Origin: Chloracidobacterium sp.
GTDB lineage: Bacteria; Acidobacteriota; Blastocatellia; Pyrinomonadales; Pyrinomonadaceae
Direction of reading: 5' to 3'
DNA: 64,000 nucleotides
Assembly (NCBI GenBank): GCA_016720705.1
Contig: JADKKB010000007.1
Location: forward strand, 1,364,001-1,428,000
Of the stretch, positions 1 through 8,214 are shown one piece after another; position 1 is the stretch's first letter; every line of letters starts with the position of its first letter. The translations under genes were made by a program, and so were the position numbers. The notes under the pieces are model-generated. The model worked only from the letters and a program-made list of their open reading frames with translations, did no database searches and was not told the DNA's origin.

Positions 1-650
1 AAGCCATTGGCCGCACTTTTATCGAGACCTTCGACGTCGAGGCAAAACGCATCGGCGACGTTAAGTTTCTCGTCCAGGGCACGCTCTATCCGGACGTGAT
101 CGAGTCGGTCTCGGTCCGCGGGTCTTCCGTCACGATAAAAACACACCACAATGTCGGCGGACTGCCGGAAAAGATGAATCTGAAGCTGATCGAGCCTTTG
201 CGTGAGCTTTTTAAGGACGAAGTGCGTCTGATCGGCAGGGATCTAGGCATTCCGGCCAAGCTAGTCGAGCGCCATCCGTTTCCCGGCCCTGGCCTCGCGG
301 TCCGCATCCTTGGCGAAATTACCACCGAAAAGATCGAGTTGCTGCAAAAGGCCGACCGCATCTTTATCGAAGAACTACGCAACTTTGGCGTTTATAATGA
401 TGTCTGGCAGGCCTTTGCCGTACTGCTGCCGATCCAGTCGGTGGGCGTGATGGGCGATTTTCGCACCTACGAGCGAACCGTCGCTCTGCGGGCAGTAACA
501 TCCACCGACGGTATGACCGCCGACTGGGCACGCGTCTCGCACGACTTGCTCGCACGCGCTTCGTCACGCATAACCAGCGAGGTTCGCGGCATCAACCGCG
601 TCGTTTACGACATCACCTCAAAACCGCCCGGAACTATCGAGTGGGAATAG
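1..650 (+). CDS. guaA: GMP synthase (glutamine-hydrolysing), C-terminal part
   Basis: Only the last 215 codons are in the window; the reading frame is open from base 3 and the start lies upstream. GuaA converts XMP, glutamine and ATP to GMP in cytosolic purine synthesis. The visible part is the end of the ATP-pyrophosphatase domain and the dimerisation domain. The segment HPFPGPGLAVRILGE and the C-terminal KPPGTIEWE are hallmarks of the family and the protein ends exactly where GuaA normally ends. An internal GTG at 96 is not the start, because homologous sequence continues upstream to the window edge. The next gene on the same strand starts 70 bases downstream. Confidence 0.96.
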   Translation, partial: AIGRTFIETFDVEAKRIGDVKFLVQGTLYPDVIESVSVRGSSVTIKTHHNVGGLPEKMNLKLIEPLRELFKDEVRLIGRDLGIPAKLVERHPFPGPGLAVRILGEITTEKIELLQKADRIFIEELRNFGVYNDVWQAFAVLLPIQSVGVMGDFRTYERTVALRAVTSTDGMTADWARVSHDLLARASSRITSEVRGINRVVYDITSKPPGTIEWE

Positions 651-720
651 CCCGACAGATAGTTGATTGGACAGACAACAAAAACACATTTAGTATTGGA
701 ACGATTTATCTCGAAACAAT

Positions 721-2214
721 ATGACGAACTTCAGCTGGCTTCTGGACGGGAGCATTGTTGGGCTTTACCTGTTGGTCACGATGGCCGCGGGGTTGTACGT
801 GCGCAAGTACGTGGGCAAGGTCGACGACTTTCTGGTCGCGGGCCGCGAGATGAATGTCTATCTCGGCATCGCAAGCTTAGCGGCGACCGAGTTTGGCATC
901 GTCACCTGTATGTACACGGCCGAGGCCGGTTACAAATACGGCTTTGCGGGTGCGACGCCGGGAATTGCAATGGCGGTCTCGATGCTGGTGATCGGCTATA
1001 CCGGATTTTGCATCAAGCCGCTCCGTGATTCGGGCGTCATCACGATCCCGCAGCTGATCGAAAAGCAGTTCGGGCCGCGCGTTCGTTGGGCGGCGGGCGT
1101 TGTCATCGTGCTTGGCGGACTCCTGAATATGGGCGTTTTCCTTCGGGTCGGCGGCCAATTTTTGGTCCAGATTGTCGGACTCAAGGTCACATCATTTGAG
1201 TTTTTAGGATTTCATATCGGTTATCTTGAGGCAATGATGACCGTCCTGCTGGTCGGCGTTGCAACATACACGATCCTCGGCGGAATGCTGTCGGTGCTGA
1301 TCACCGATTTTCTACAATTTGTCGTAATGAGCATCGGTCTGATCGCCGTAACCGTCCTGATACTCGTCAATGTCGGGTGGGAAAAGATCGTAACGACCGT
1401 CGAGGCCAACTACGGTGCCGGCGGATTTAACCCATTTGTCCATCCTGACCTCGGCTGGCAATATGTCGTGTTTCAGATCCTGCTCAATTTTGCGGCCGTG
1501 TTGACCTGGCAGACGACGATCGCTCGCGTTTTGGCAGCCAAGGATTCGAAGACCGGTCAGCAGATCTATATGCGGACGAGCTTCTTTTTCGTTTGCCGAT
1601 TTCTCATTCCCGGCATCTGGGGCATCGCCGCACTGGCGACGCTCGGCAAAATGACCAATTCGCTCGACGCGATGCCGACATTTCTGGCGACATTCGTACC
1701 GGTCGGGCTGATGGGCTTGTGCATCGCGGCGATGCTCGCGGCCGATATGTCGACTGACTCAAGCTATATGCTCTCGTGGGGCAGTGTCATCTACAACGAC
1801 ATAATGGCACCATTTCGCAAGACGCCTTGGTCGGAGAAAAAAGGCATCTTTGTTAACCGTACGATCGTTGCTCTGATCGGCGTATTCCTGCTCTTTTACG
1901 GCTTATGGTATCCGCTCGAGGGCGACGTCTGGATCTATCTCGGCATAACGGGGACGATCTATCTGGCTTGTATCTCCGTCCTGCTGATCTCTTGCTGTTA
2001 TTGGAAGAGAGCAAATAATTGGGGGGCGACCGCCGCCATTATTGTATCGGCGGCGATACCCGTATTGTTTCTGGTACTTGAAAAGACACCGTCGACCAAG
2101 GATTTCGCCAAGGAGATCGGGCCGTATTATTCGGGTATCGCCGCCTATGTCGGTTCGGCGGCGGCGATGATAATTTTCTCTTTGCTCAAACCGAAAGGAG
2201 GACAGGAGGTATGA
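721..2214 (+). CDS. Sodium:solute symporter family (SSS) permease
   Basis: A 497-residue inner-membrane protein with about 13 hydrophobic segments, the normal size and layout of the SSS family, which couples sodium entry to uptake of a small organic solute. The N-terminal stretch with VDDFLVAGREMN and the following region rich in small residues (SLAATEFG) match the conserved first helices and sodium-site region. The substrate cannot be told from sequence. The start at 721 gives a first transmembrane helix directly after a short N-tail. Its stop codon overlaps the start of a tiny membrane protein (ATGA), so the two are translationally coupled. Confidence 0.9.
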   Translation: MTNFSWLLDGSIVGLYLLVTMAAGLYVRKYVGKVDDFLVAGREMNVYLGIASLAATEFGIVTCMYTAEAGYKYGFAGATPGIAMAVSMLVIGYTGFCIKPLRDSGVITIPQLIEKQFGPRVRWAAGVVIVLGGLLNMGVFLRVGGQFLVQIVGLKVTSFEFLGFHIGYLEAMMTVLLVGVATYTILGGMLSVLITDFLQFVVMSIGLIAVTVLILVNVGWEKIVTTVEANYGAGGFNPFVHPDLGWQYVVFQILLNFAAVLTWQTTIARVLAAKDSKTGQQIYMRTSFFFVCRFLIPGIWGIAALATLGKMTNSLDAMPTFLATFVPVGLMGLCIAAMLAADMSTDSSYMLSWGSVIYNDIMAPFRKTPWSEKKGIFVNRTIVALIGVFLLFYGLWYPLEGDVWIYLGITGTIYLACISVLLISCCYWKRANNWGATAAIIVSAAIPVLFLVLEKTPSTKDFAKEIGPYYSGIAAYVGSAAAMIIFSLLKPKGGQEV

Positions 2215-2339
2215 AGTATTTTTGGTTGATCTTAACCATTATCGCCCTCTGCTGGTACACCTTTGTGACCGCTTATGTAGCGTTTAAGGGCGTTACGGAT
2301 ATTAAGGAGATGCTCGCACGTCTAGCCAGTAAGAAATGA
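2211..2339 (+). CDS. 42-residue single-helix membrane protein coupled to the symporter
   Basis: Starts MKYFWLILTIIALCWY, has one N-terminal transmembrane helix and a short charged C-terminal tail ending ASKK. The ATG overlaps the stop of the symporter (ATGA), with a strong AAAGGAGG-type ribosome site inside the end of the symporter gene. Small one-helix proteins encoded next to SSS carriers are known as symporter accessory subunits; that role is inferred from position. Its last 18 bases overlap the end of the convergent kinase gene. Confidence 0.8.
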   Translation: MKYFWLILTIIALCWYTFVTAYVAFKGVTDIKEMLARLASKK

Positions 2340-3527
2340 GGGCGGCAGTTCGATCTGAGATGGGCGAGTAACAAAAAGAGAGCTCAACTCAATATGTTGT
2401 GGAAATCGCGTGTGATAGATCCGCTGCCATTCGCCGCAAAATCGCTCAGCATCGCTGCTCGGCACTAGAGCGTAAACACTCCCGCCAAATCCGGCGCCGA
2501 ATGCCGACGCCGCAACCGCGCCGATATCGCGGGCCGCGGCCTGCAGGAACACCGTTTCGGCCACCTGATTGCCTAACATCGCCGCCGCGTTTTGCTGCGA
2601 ATGGTCGATCAGCGGGCCGATATTTTCGAATTGCCCCGCGGACAGAAGCTTGCCGACGGCCGGAATTATTTCGTAATTCTCAATGTAAAAATGTTCGACG
2701 CGGTCGAGCATTTCGCCTCCCGAAAATGAATATTGTCCGCGACTGATCAACGGCCGCAGGGCGTCCATCCCGATCTCGTCGATCAGGCCCCGAAGCGTCG
2801 TGCCGCCGTGCGATGCCGTGATCTCAGTGACCATTTGGGAAACGCGATTGTATCGATCGCGTGCAGCACCGGTCTTTTCGGCAGTGACACCGCTCGATGC
2901 GACGACAAATGAATGATCCGCAGGAAACGCGAATTCGGCATCAACCGTGAGCGGACCGAACGAAACCGCACTCAGACGATCGACCCGGCCAAGCAAAATT
3001 GCCGCGTGATCCTGACTGCCGCCAAACGTCCCGACGCCCGCCGTGCCCTCGAGTTCGCGATAGTCTCGGCCGTTTTCGACACATCCGAGATACTCTGCGA
3101 TCTCAACCACTCCGGGCAAATTCGCTCTGAAGATCGGCGTTTCACTAATGCCGTTGACCGACGCCAAAGCAACGAATGACATTATTATCAACGCACTCGA
3201 ACTCGACAGCCCGGCCGCCTTTGGCAGGTCGCTGTGAAATCGGATCGTCGCACCGCGGGACATCGCATCGGGAAAGTTGCGGGTTATTCGGCGGGCGGTC
3301 TCGGCGACGTAATTGCCCCAGTGGCCGGCGGAAAAATGCGGTTCGGTAGCGAGGTCAAATGATATAACCTCGCCGGTGTCTCGGCTCTCTGCCGTGAGCA
3401 TCGTGTCATTTCGCGGTTCGACATCGGCGTGAAAACCGCGATCGATCGCACAGACTATGCTCCGGCCACCGCAGTAGTCGGTGTGTTTGCCCAAAAATTC
3501 GATCCGGCCCGGAATGAACATTTTCAT
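2322..3527 (-). CDS. GHMP-family sugar kinase, galactokinase-like
   Basis: A 401-residue cytosolic kinase with all three GHMP motifs: an N-terminal GRIEFLGKHTDYCGG (residues about 7-21) resembling the galactokinase signature, the phosphate loop LPKAAGLSSSSAL near residue 105, and C-terminal AFGAGFGGSVYAL near residue 350. Family members phosphorylate the anomeric carbon of a sugar with ATP. The first signature departs from classical GalK (GxHxDY keeps H and D/Y, but the usual N and E are replaced by E and K), so the substrate may not be galactose. The start lies 4 bases after the nucleotidyltransferase stop, so they form an operon that would make an NDP-sugar from a free sugar. Confidence 0.85.
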   Translation of the reverse strand: MKMFIPGRIEFLGKHTDYCGGRSIVCAIDRGFHADVEPRNDTMLTAESRDTGEVISFDLATEPHFSAGHWGNYVAETARRITRNFPDAMSRGATIRFHSDLPKAAGLSSSSALIIMSFVALASVNGISETPIFRANLPGVVEIAEYLGCVENGRDYRELEGTAGVGTFGGSQDHAAILLGRVDRLSAVSFGPLTVDAEFAFPADHSFVVASSGVTAEKTGAARDRYNRVSQMVTEITASHGGTTLRGLIDEIGMDALRPLISRGQYSFSGGEMLDRVEHFYIENYEIIPAVGKLLSAGQFENIGPLIDHSQQNAAAMLGNQVAETVFLQAAARDIGAVAASAFGAGFGGSVYALVPSSDAERFCGEWQRIYHTRFPQHIELSSLFVTRPSQIELPPSFLTG

Positions 3528-3531
3528 CGTA

Positions 3532-4374
3532 CTACGCCCGCCTTTCGTTTATCAGCATTCTCGACACGGCCTCGACATCGGTTCGGCTCGAAAGGTCGAG
3601 AACGCCCTCATCCGACCGTACCGCAGCAATTTTGACCTGCATTTGGTCGATCATAAACTGGACCGCCGCGACTATCTCAAGCTCGCCTCGCACGGACGGT
3701 GCGATCGATCGGCAAGCGTCGAATATCTCAGTTGGGAAAAGCCAAGCGTTCATCGAAACGGCGGACGAGGCGTCGACCACCTCGGGCTTTTCGACGATAC
3801 TCCGCAAGAATCCGTGGCCGTCGATCTCAACAGTCGCAAAATTTGCGATCCGATCGGCGGTGATATTGCTCTGCTCGATCAGAGCCTCGCGGTGAAACGC
3901 GAGCATCGCCGGTTGGTCTGCCTCGCGCAATCGCCTAAGGCTCTCGAACGGATACAGATTGTCCGAATTGACGACCAAAAACAGCCCGTCACCGACCCAA
4001 ATTTCAGCCGCAAGCACCGCGTCGGCAGTGCCGAGAGCCTCATTCTGGACCGCAAACTCGATCTCCAGCCCACGTTTGTGACAAAAATCGCGGATCGCTC
4101 CGTGCTCAGGCCCGATGACCAGGCAAATCTCGCAAAATCCCGCGGATTCGAGATTTTCGACGATCATTTCCAGCAGAGTTTTGCCGCCGGCGACGGGGAT
4201 CAGAGCCTTGATGCCCACGTCAGCAAAACGCTCTTGATCGGCGGTCAATCCCGCCCCGTTATCGGCACGCATCCGCGTCCCAAGTCCGCGGGCGAGGATC
4301 ACTGCTTTTGTCGTTAATGTTGTCACGTCGTTCACGAGCGATCTGCAAAGCCAAACCAGATTATCGTACGTCAT
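3532..4374 (-). CDS. Sugar-1-phosphate nucleotidyltransferase
   Basis: About 280 residues of the NTP_transferase fold. The N-terminal nucleotide loop reads KAVILARGLGTRM, with the family's G-x-G-T-R-M; the magnesium site appears as VVNSDNLYP, and a conserved FLRSIVEKPE segment follows. Such enzymes join a sugar-1-phosphate to a nucleotide. The ATG at 4374 is used here; it adds about 20 residues before the usual family N-terminus and has no ribosome site, so GTG at 4335 or 4326 is equally possible. It is the first gene of a two-gene unit with the GHMP kinase and is divergent from the M61 peptidase. Confidence 0.82.
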   Translation of the reverse strand: MTYDNLVWLCRSLVNDVTTLTTKAVILARGLGTRMRADNGAGLTADQERFADVGIKALIPVAGGKTLLEMIVENLESAGFCEICLVIGPEHGAIRDFCHKRGLEIEFAVQNEALGTADAVLAAEIWVGDGLFLVVNSDNLYPFESLRRLREADQPAMLAFHREALIEQSNITADRIANFATVEIDGHGFLRSIVEKPEVVDASSAVSMNAWLFPTEIFDACRSIAPSVRGELEIVAAVQFMIDQMQVKIAAVRSDEGVLDLSSRTDVEAVSRMLINERRA

Positions 4375-4478
4375 TAGATACGTGCGTTCAACGCCTAATA
4401 TTGCTCGCCGCATCACAATTATTGAAACTTTCAGTCGCTGCCGGTAGTACAATTATCTTTACGATCCAAAAAAACAAT

Positions 4479-6260
4479 ATGAATTCCTTAAGACGCTGCG
4501 TTCCGTTTGCTATCTTTCTCGCTTTGGTTATCGGTGTACAGTCAGGCTTTGCTCAAAAGGGTAAGCTGGATGTCACCTACACCGTCGCATTGACCGATGT
4601 CTCGAGCCAACTTTTTCACGTGACGACCGATATCAAGAATATCGATCAGCCGCGGCTCGATCTCGCTCTGCCGACGTGGTCGCCGGGTTGGTACACGGTC
4701 GAGAACTACTTTAGGAACGTTTTGCGATTTAAGATAACGGACGCCAACGGCAAGGTCCTGCCGCTGCGGATGTCGCGCAAACAGACCTGGAACGTCGATA
4801 CCAAAGGGATCAAGCAGATCCGCGTCGAATACGATTACAGCGCAACGGTTCTGAGCCTCAATCAGGCCAAGATCTCTAAAGATTTTGCCTTTTTTACCGG
4901 TATTGAACTCTTTCTCGAGCCGATCGGCCACCGATGGGAGTCGAGTACGCTCAAGTTTCAGTTGCCCGCCGGATGGAAGCTGATGTCCCCGCTAAAGGAC
5001 ACCGCCGATCCGATGACCTTTATCGCGTCCGACTATGACGCACTCGTCGATGCCCCGGCCCTGATGGGTAAATTTGACGTCACTCAGTTTGAGGTCGAGG
5101 GCAAGCCGCACTATTTCGCGGCGGCACCGGCGGGCGTCTTCAACGCCGAAAAATCAAAGAAGTTCACTGAGATCCTGGCCTCCAGCATTAAGGCATCGAG
5201 TGCGATCTTTGGCGGTCTGCCGTACGAAAAGTACGTAGCCTATTATTTCTTTATGCCCGCCGAGTCCAATGCCAGCGGAGCGCTCGAGCATCTCAATTCA
5301 TACGTCGCGTTTTCGCCCGGCGGCGAACGCTCGACGCCCGAAGGCATCATCGGCACCGGCGCTCACGAATTCTTTCACCTTTGGAACGTCAAGCGAATGC
5401 GTCCGGCCGAGATGTGGCCCTACGACTACTCGCGCGAAAATGAAACGCCCCTGCTCTGGGTTTCCGAAGGCTTTACCAACTATTACGGTGTTGTCGCAAC
5501 TTATCGCGGCGGCGTGACATCAAGGGAAAATTTCATCAGCCGCGCCGCGGATGCCGCTGCCGGTGTCGAAAACACCGAGGCGCGTAAGTACATCTCGCCT
5601 GCCAATTCGTCGGTTTCGACCTGGGCCGGTTACGACACGCCGGTCGCATTCGGCATCTCGTATTATACTCAGGGCCAGAATCTCGCCGGTCTGCTCGATC
5701 TGTCGATACTGAACGATACCGACGGCAAATATCGCCTCGACGACGTTATGCGAGCTCTCTACAACGAGCATTATAAAAAGGGCAAGGGCTATACGACCGA
5801 CGATATGATCGCGATCGTCAACCGTTTGACCAAAAAGGACTATCGCGGATTTTATGATCAATACGTTTTCGGGACCGACGTGCCCGATTATGACCGTATT
5901 TTCGGCTACGCGGGATTTAAGTTAGTACGCACCGCTCAGGCGTCGGCGGATCTGGGCTTTAATGTCAGGCCGCGAAACGGCGGTTTTGCCGTTAATGGGG
6001 TCGAGCCTAATGGCCCTGCCGAAAAGGCCAAGCTCAAGGTCGGCGATGTCATTACAAAGATCAACGGCGGTTCGCCGTTCGAGGCTCCATTCGGCACAAT
6101 GGCCGGTAAGGAGATCACGCTGACCGTCGAACGCGGAGGTGTCGCAAGCGAGATGCCAATGCTGGTCGGCTCGCGCAGTTACACCGCCTACAGCCTCGTT
6201 GAGAACGCCGACGCAACGCCCCAGCAGATCAAGATCCGCGAAGCGTGGCTCAAACGATAG
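4479..6260 (+). CDS. Secreted M61-family metallopeptidase with C-terminal PDZ domain
   Basis: 593 residues. The ATG at 4479 gives a classical signal peptide (MNSLRRCVPFAIFLALVIGV, cleavage near FAQ), so the open frame further upstream is not used. M61 (glycyl aminopeptidase-like) features: an N-terminal beta domain, zinc site HEFFHLWN near residue 295, downstream glutamate in WVSEGFTNYYG, and a C-terminal PDZ segment (VEPNGPAEKAKLKVGDVITKI, with the usual G-D-V-I). It is probably periplasmic, cleaving small N-terminal residues from peptides. The stop is 16 bases before the amidase start, so the two may be cotranscribed. Confidence 0.9.
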   Translation: MNSLRRCVPFAIFLALVIGVQSGFAQKGKLDVTYTVALTDVSSQLFHVTTDIKNIDQPRLDLALPTWSPGWYTVENYFRNVLRFKITDANGKVLPLRMSRKQTWNVDTKGIKQIRVEYDYSATVLSLNQAKISKDFAFFTGIELFLEPIGHRWESSTLKFQLPAGWKLMSPLKDTADPMTFIASDYDALVDAPALMGKFDVTQFEVEGKPHYFAAAPAGVFNAEKSKKFTEILASSIKASSAIFGGLPYEKYVAYYFFMPAESNASGALEHLNSYVAFSPGGERSTPEGIIGTGAHEFFHLWNVKRMRPAEMWPYDYSRENETPLLWVSEGFTNYYGVVATYRGGVTSRENFISRAADAAAGVENTEARKYISPANSSVSTWAGYDTPVAFGISYYTQGQNLAGLLDLSILNDTDGKYRLDDVMRALYNEHYKKGKGYTTDDMIAIVNRLTKKDYRGFYDQYVFGTDVPDYDRIFGYAGFKLVRTAQASADLGFNVRPRNGGFAVNGVEPNGPAEKAKLKVGDVITKINGGSPFEAPFGTMAGKEITLTVERGGVASEMPMLVGSRSYTAYSLVENADATPQQIKIREAWLKR

Positions 6261-6276
6261 GCGATACTTAATTGAT

Positions 6277-7842
6277 ATGAGCGATATAGGACGATCGAGA
6301 CGCGAGTTTATAAAGGCCGGGACGGCCGGAGTGGCGGCATACGCTCTGTTTCGCGACGCCGTGGTGGTGTCGGCGGCCGAAGATCCGTTTCCGGAACTCG
6401 TCGAGGCGACCATCAGCGACCTTCAGGCTTGGATGAAATCCGGCAAGCTCACGTCGCGTCGGCTCGTGGAGATGTATCTCGAACGCATCAAGCAGATCGA
6501 TCCGAAGACGCGCGCCGTGCTCGAACTAAATCCGGATGCTCTCGCGATCGCCGATGCTCTCGATAAGGAACGTCGAATAGGCAAAACGCGATCGATGATG
6601 CACGGCATCCCGATCCTTATCAAGGACAATATCGACACGTCTGACAAAATGATGACGACCGCCGGTTCGCTCGCTCTGGTCGGCGCCCCGACGCCTAAAC
6701 AGGATGCATTTGTCGTGAGGCGTTTGCGTAAGGCCGGTGCGGTGATAATCGGCAAGACCAACCTGAGCGAGTGGGCCAATTTTCGTGGAAACCGTTCGAT
6801 CAGTGGTTGGTCAGGCCGCGGACTGCAGACCAATAATCCGTATTTTCTTGATCAAAATCCGTGCGGATCGAGCTCCGGCTCCGGCGTATCGGTGTCGGCT
6901 AACCTCGCAGCGGCGGCGGTCGGCACCGAGACCAACGGTTCGATCATCTGCCCGGCAAATACCAATGGCATCGTCGGCATCAAGCCCACACTCGGCCTTA
7001 TTTCCCGTAGCGGCATTATCCCCATCGCTCACACCCAAGACACTGCCGGCCCGATGGCACGCACCGTATCAGACGCGGCGATCCTGCTCGGAGCGATGGT
7101 CGGACGCGACAAAGATGATTCGATCACTGCCGATGCGGACAATCGTGCCCAAAAGGATTACACAAAGTTTCTCGACACCGGCGGCGTCAAAGGCGCTCGG
7201 CTCGGCATCGTTATGCAGTTTACGACAAGGCCGGAATTTAAGGCATTTTACCAACCGTTCTTAGACAAGCTTCGCGACGGCGGAGCGACGCTTGTCGATG
7301 TCACCTTTACGCCCGATTACAGCAAGGTCGGCGACGACCGACTCAACGTGCTTTTGTACGAATTTAAGGCTGATCTGAACAAGTATCTCGCCGCTCGCGG
7401 TGCCAAATACACGTCGCTCGCGGATCTGATCAAGTTTAATGACGACAATAAGGAAGCCGAGCTGAAACTCTTCGACCAGGAACTTTTCGTCCAGTCGCAG
7501 GCAAAGGGCGACCTCAACGACAAGGCTTACATAGACTCGCTGACCAAGGTAAAACGCGCCGCTCGCGAGGATGGCGTCGATGCCGTTATGGCCAAGGAGA
7601 ATCTCGACGCTCTCGTCGCCCCGACCGGCGGTGCGACTTGGGCGATCGCCGCGACGGCAGGATATCCGTACATCACTGTTCCGATCGGGCTGCGTGAAAA
7701 TACAGCGGTCGGTATGGCGTTTTTCGGCAAGGCATTTTCCGAACCGTCACTGATCAAATACGCATACGCCTTCGAACAAATGACAAAGGGGCGTGTCACA
7801 CCGAAGTTCATCGCTCAGAAGCCTTTGCCGGTCGCGAAATGA
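6277..7842 (+). CDS. Tat-exported amidase (amidase signature family)
   Basis: 521 residues from the ATG at 6277. The N-terminus has a twin-arginine signal, SRREFIKAG, then a hydrophobic stretch ending near VSAAED, so the enzyme should be exported folded. The catalytic lysine is in LIKDNIDT; the Ser-cisSer-Lys triad continues in the glycine/serine loop GSSSGSGVSVSANLAAAAVG and the following GTETNGSI. Family members hydrolyse carbon-nitrogen bonds of small amides; GatA function is unlikely because of the export signal and lack of GatB/C neighbours. The region upstream of this ATG overlaps the M61 coding sequence and is not part of the protein. Confidence 0.9.
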   Translation: MSDIGRSRREFIKAGTAGVAAYALFRDAVVVSAAEDPFPELVEATISDLQAWMKSGKLTSRRLVEMYLERIKQIDPKTRAVLELNPDALAIADALDKERRIGKTRSMMHGIPILIKDNIDTSDKMMTTAGSLALVGAPTPKQDAFVVRRLRKAGAVIIGKTNLSEWANFRGNRSISGWSGRGLQTNNPYFLDQNPCGSSSGSGVSVSANLAAAAVGTETNGSIICPANTNGIVGIKPTLGLISRSGIIPIAHTQDTAGPMARTVSDAAILLGAMVGRDKDDSITADADNRAQKDYTKFLDTGGVKGARLGIVMQFTTRPEFKAFYQPFLDKLRDGGATLVDVTFTPDYSKVGDDRLNVLLYEFKADLNKYLAARGAKYTSLADLIKFNDDNKEAELKLFDQELFVQSQAKGDLNDKAYIDSLTKVKRAAREDGVDAVMAKENLDALVAPTGGATWAIAATAGYPYITVPIGLRENTAVGMAFFGKAFSEPSLIKYAYAFEQMTKGRVTPKFIAQKPLPVAK

Positions 7843-7848
7843 ATTAGC

Positions 7849-7877
7849 TTGCTTATTATTGCAAAAAGGTGTAGTCT
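7849..7877 (+). promoter_or_regulatory. Possible sigma-70 promoter for the rhlE leader
   Basis: TTGCTT at 7849-7854 and TAGTCT at 7872-7877 are separated by 17 bases. Both boxes are only partial matches. A start near 7884 would give a leader of about 330 bases before the helicase gene. Confidence 0.3.
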
Positions 7878-7883
7878 CTTAGT

Positions 7884-8214
7884 TTGACAACTCCGTATCT
7901 CTTTCATCGACGGTAGATGCCCTGCTATGTTGCAGTGCTTTGGATAGTTCGAGAAACGGTTCTTTTATAACTGTTAGAAGCGGTTCCCCGAAAGGGTGAA
8001 CCCTCGAACGTAGGTCCCTTCCTTGCAACCGTTACACTGAAGATCATTCCACGTTAGTAACTTCTTTTTACATCCTAGAGACTCTTTTTAGAGGCCCAAC
8101 TTCTGTTGGTTATCCGTTTGCGTAAAGGCATTTTGCCAACCGCCGATGCGAGAACCTAAGGAAGCGAGGGTAAAAATGTAGGTCTTTAGTTGATCTGAGA
8201 TTTTTTGTTCACAA
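7884..8214 (+). promoter_or_regulatory. Structured, probably regulatory, 5' leader of the DEAD-box helicase
   Basis: This stretch has no credible reading frame but many consecutive hairpins: AACGGTT/AACTGTT at 7955-7975; GGTTCCCC-GAAA-GGGtGAACC at 7982-8002 with a GNRA loop and one bulge; CCAAC-TTCT-GTTGG at 8096-8109; GGCA/TGCC soon after. CTTCCTT (about 8017-8023) can pair at long range with AAGGAAG (about 8158-8164). Long folded leaders are known to control cold-shock and DEAD-box helicase mRNAs. I do not recognise a named RNA family; an independent small RNA gene is the alternative. Confidence 0.55.

Noticed and set aside
3481..4317. Plus-strand 278-residue frame
   Set aside because: Mirror of the nucleotidyltransferase on minus, which has clear motifs.
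4308..4478. Upstream extension of the M61 peptidase
   Set aside because: Signal peptide starts at 4479; the extension has no homology and covers the divergent promoter region.
6139..6276. Upstream extension of the amidase
   Set aside because: It lies in the M61 gene; Tat signal starts at 6277.
7884..8214. RNase P RNA, tmRNA or SRP RNA
   Set aside because: Signature sequences such as GAGGAAAGTCC or GGAAGCAGCC are absent.
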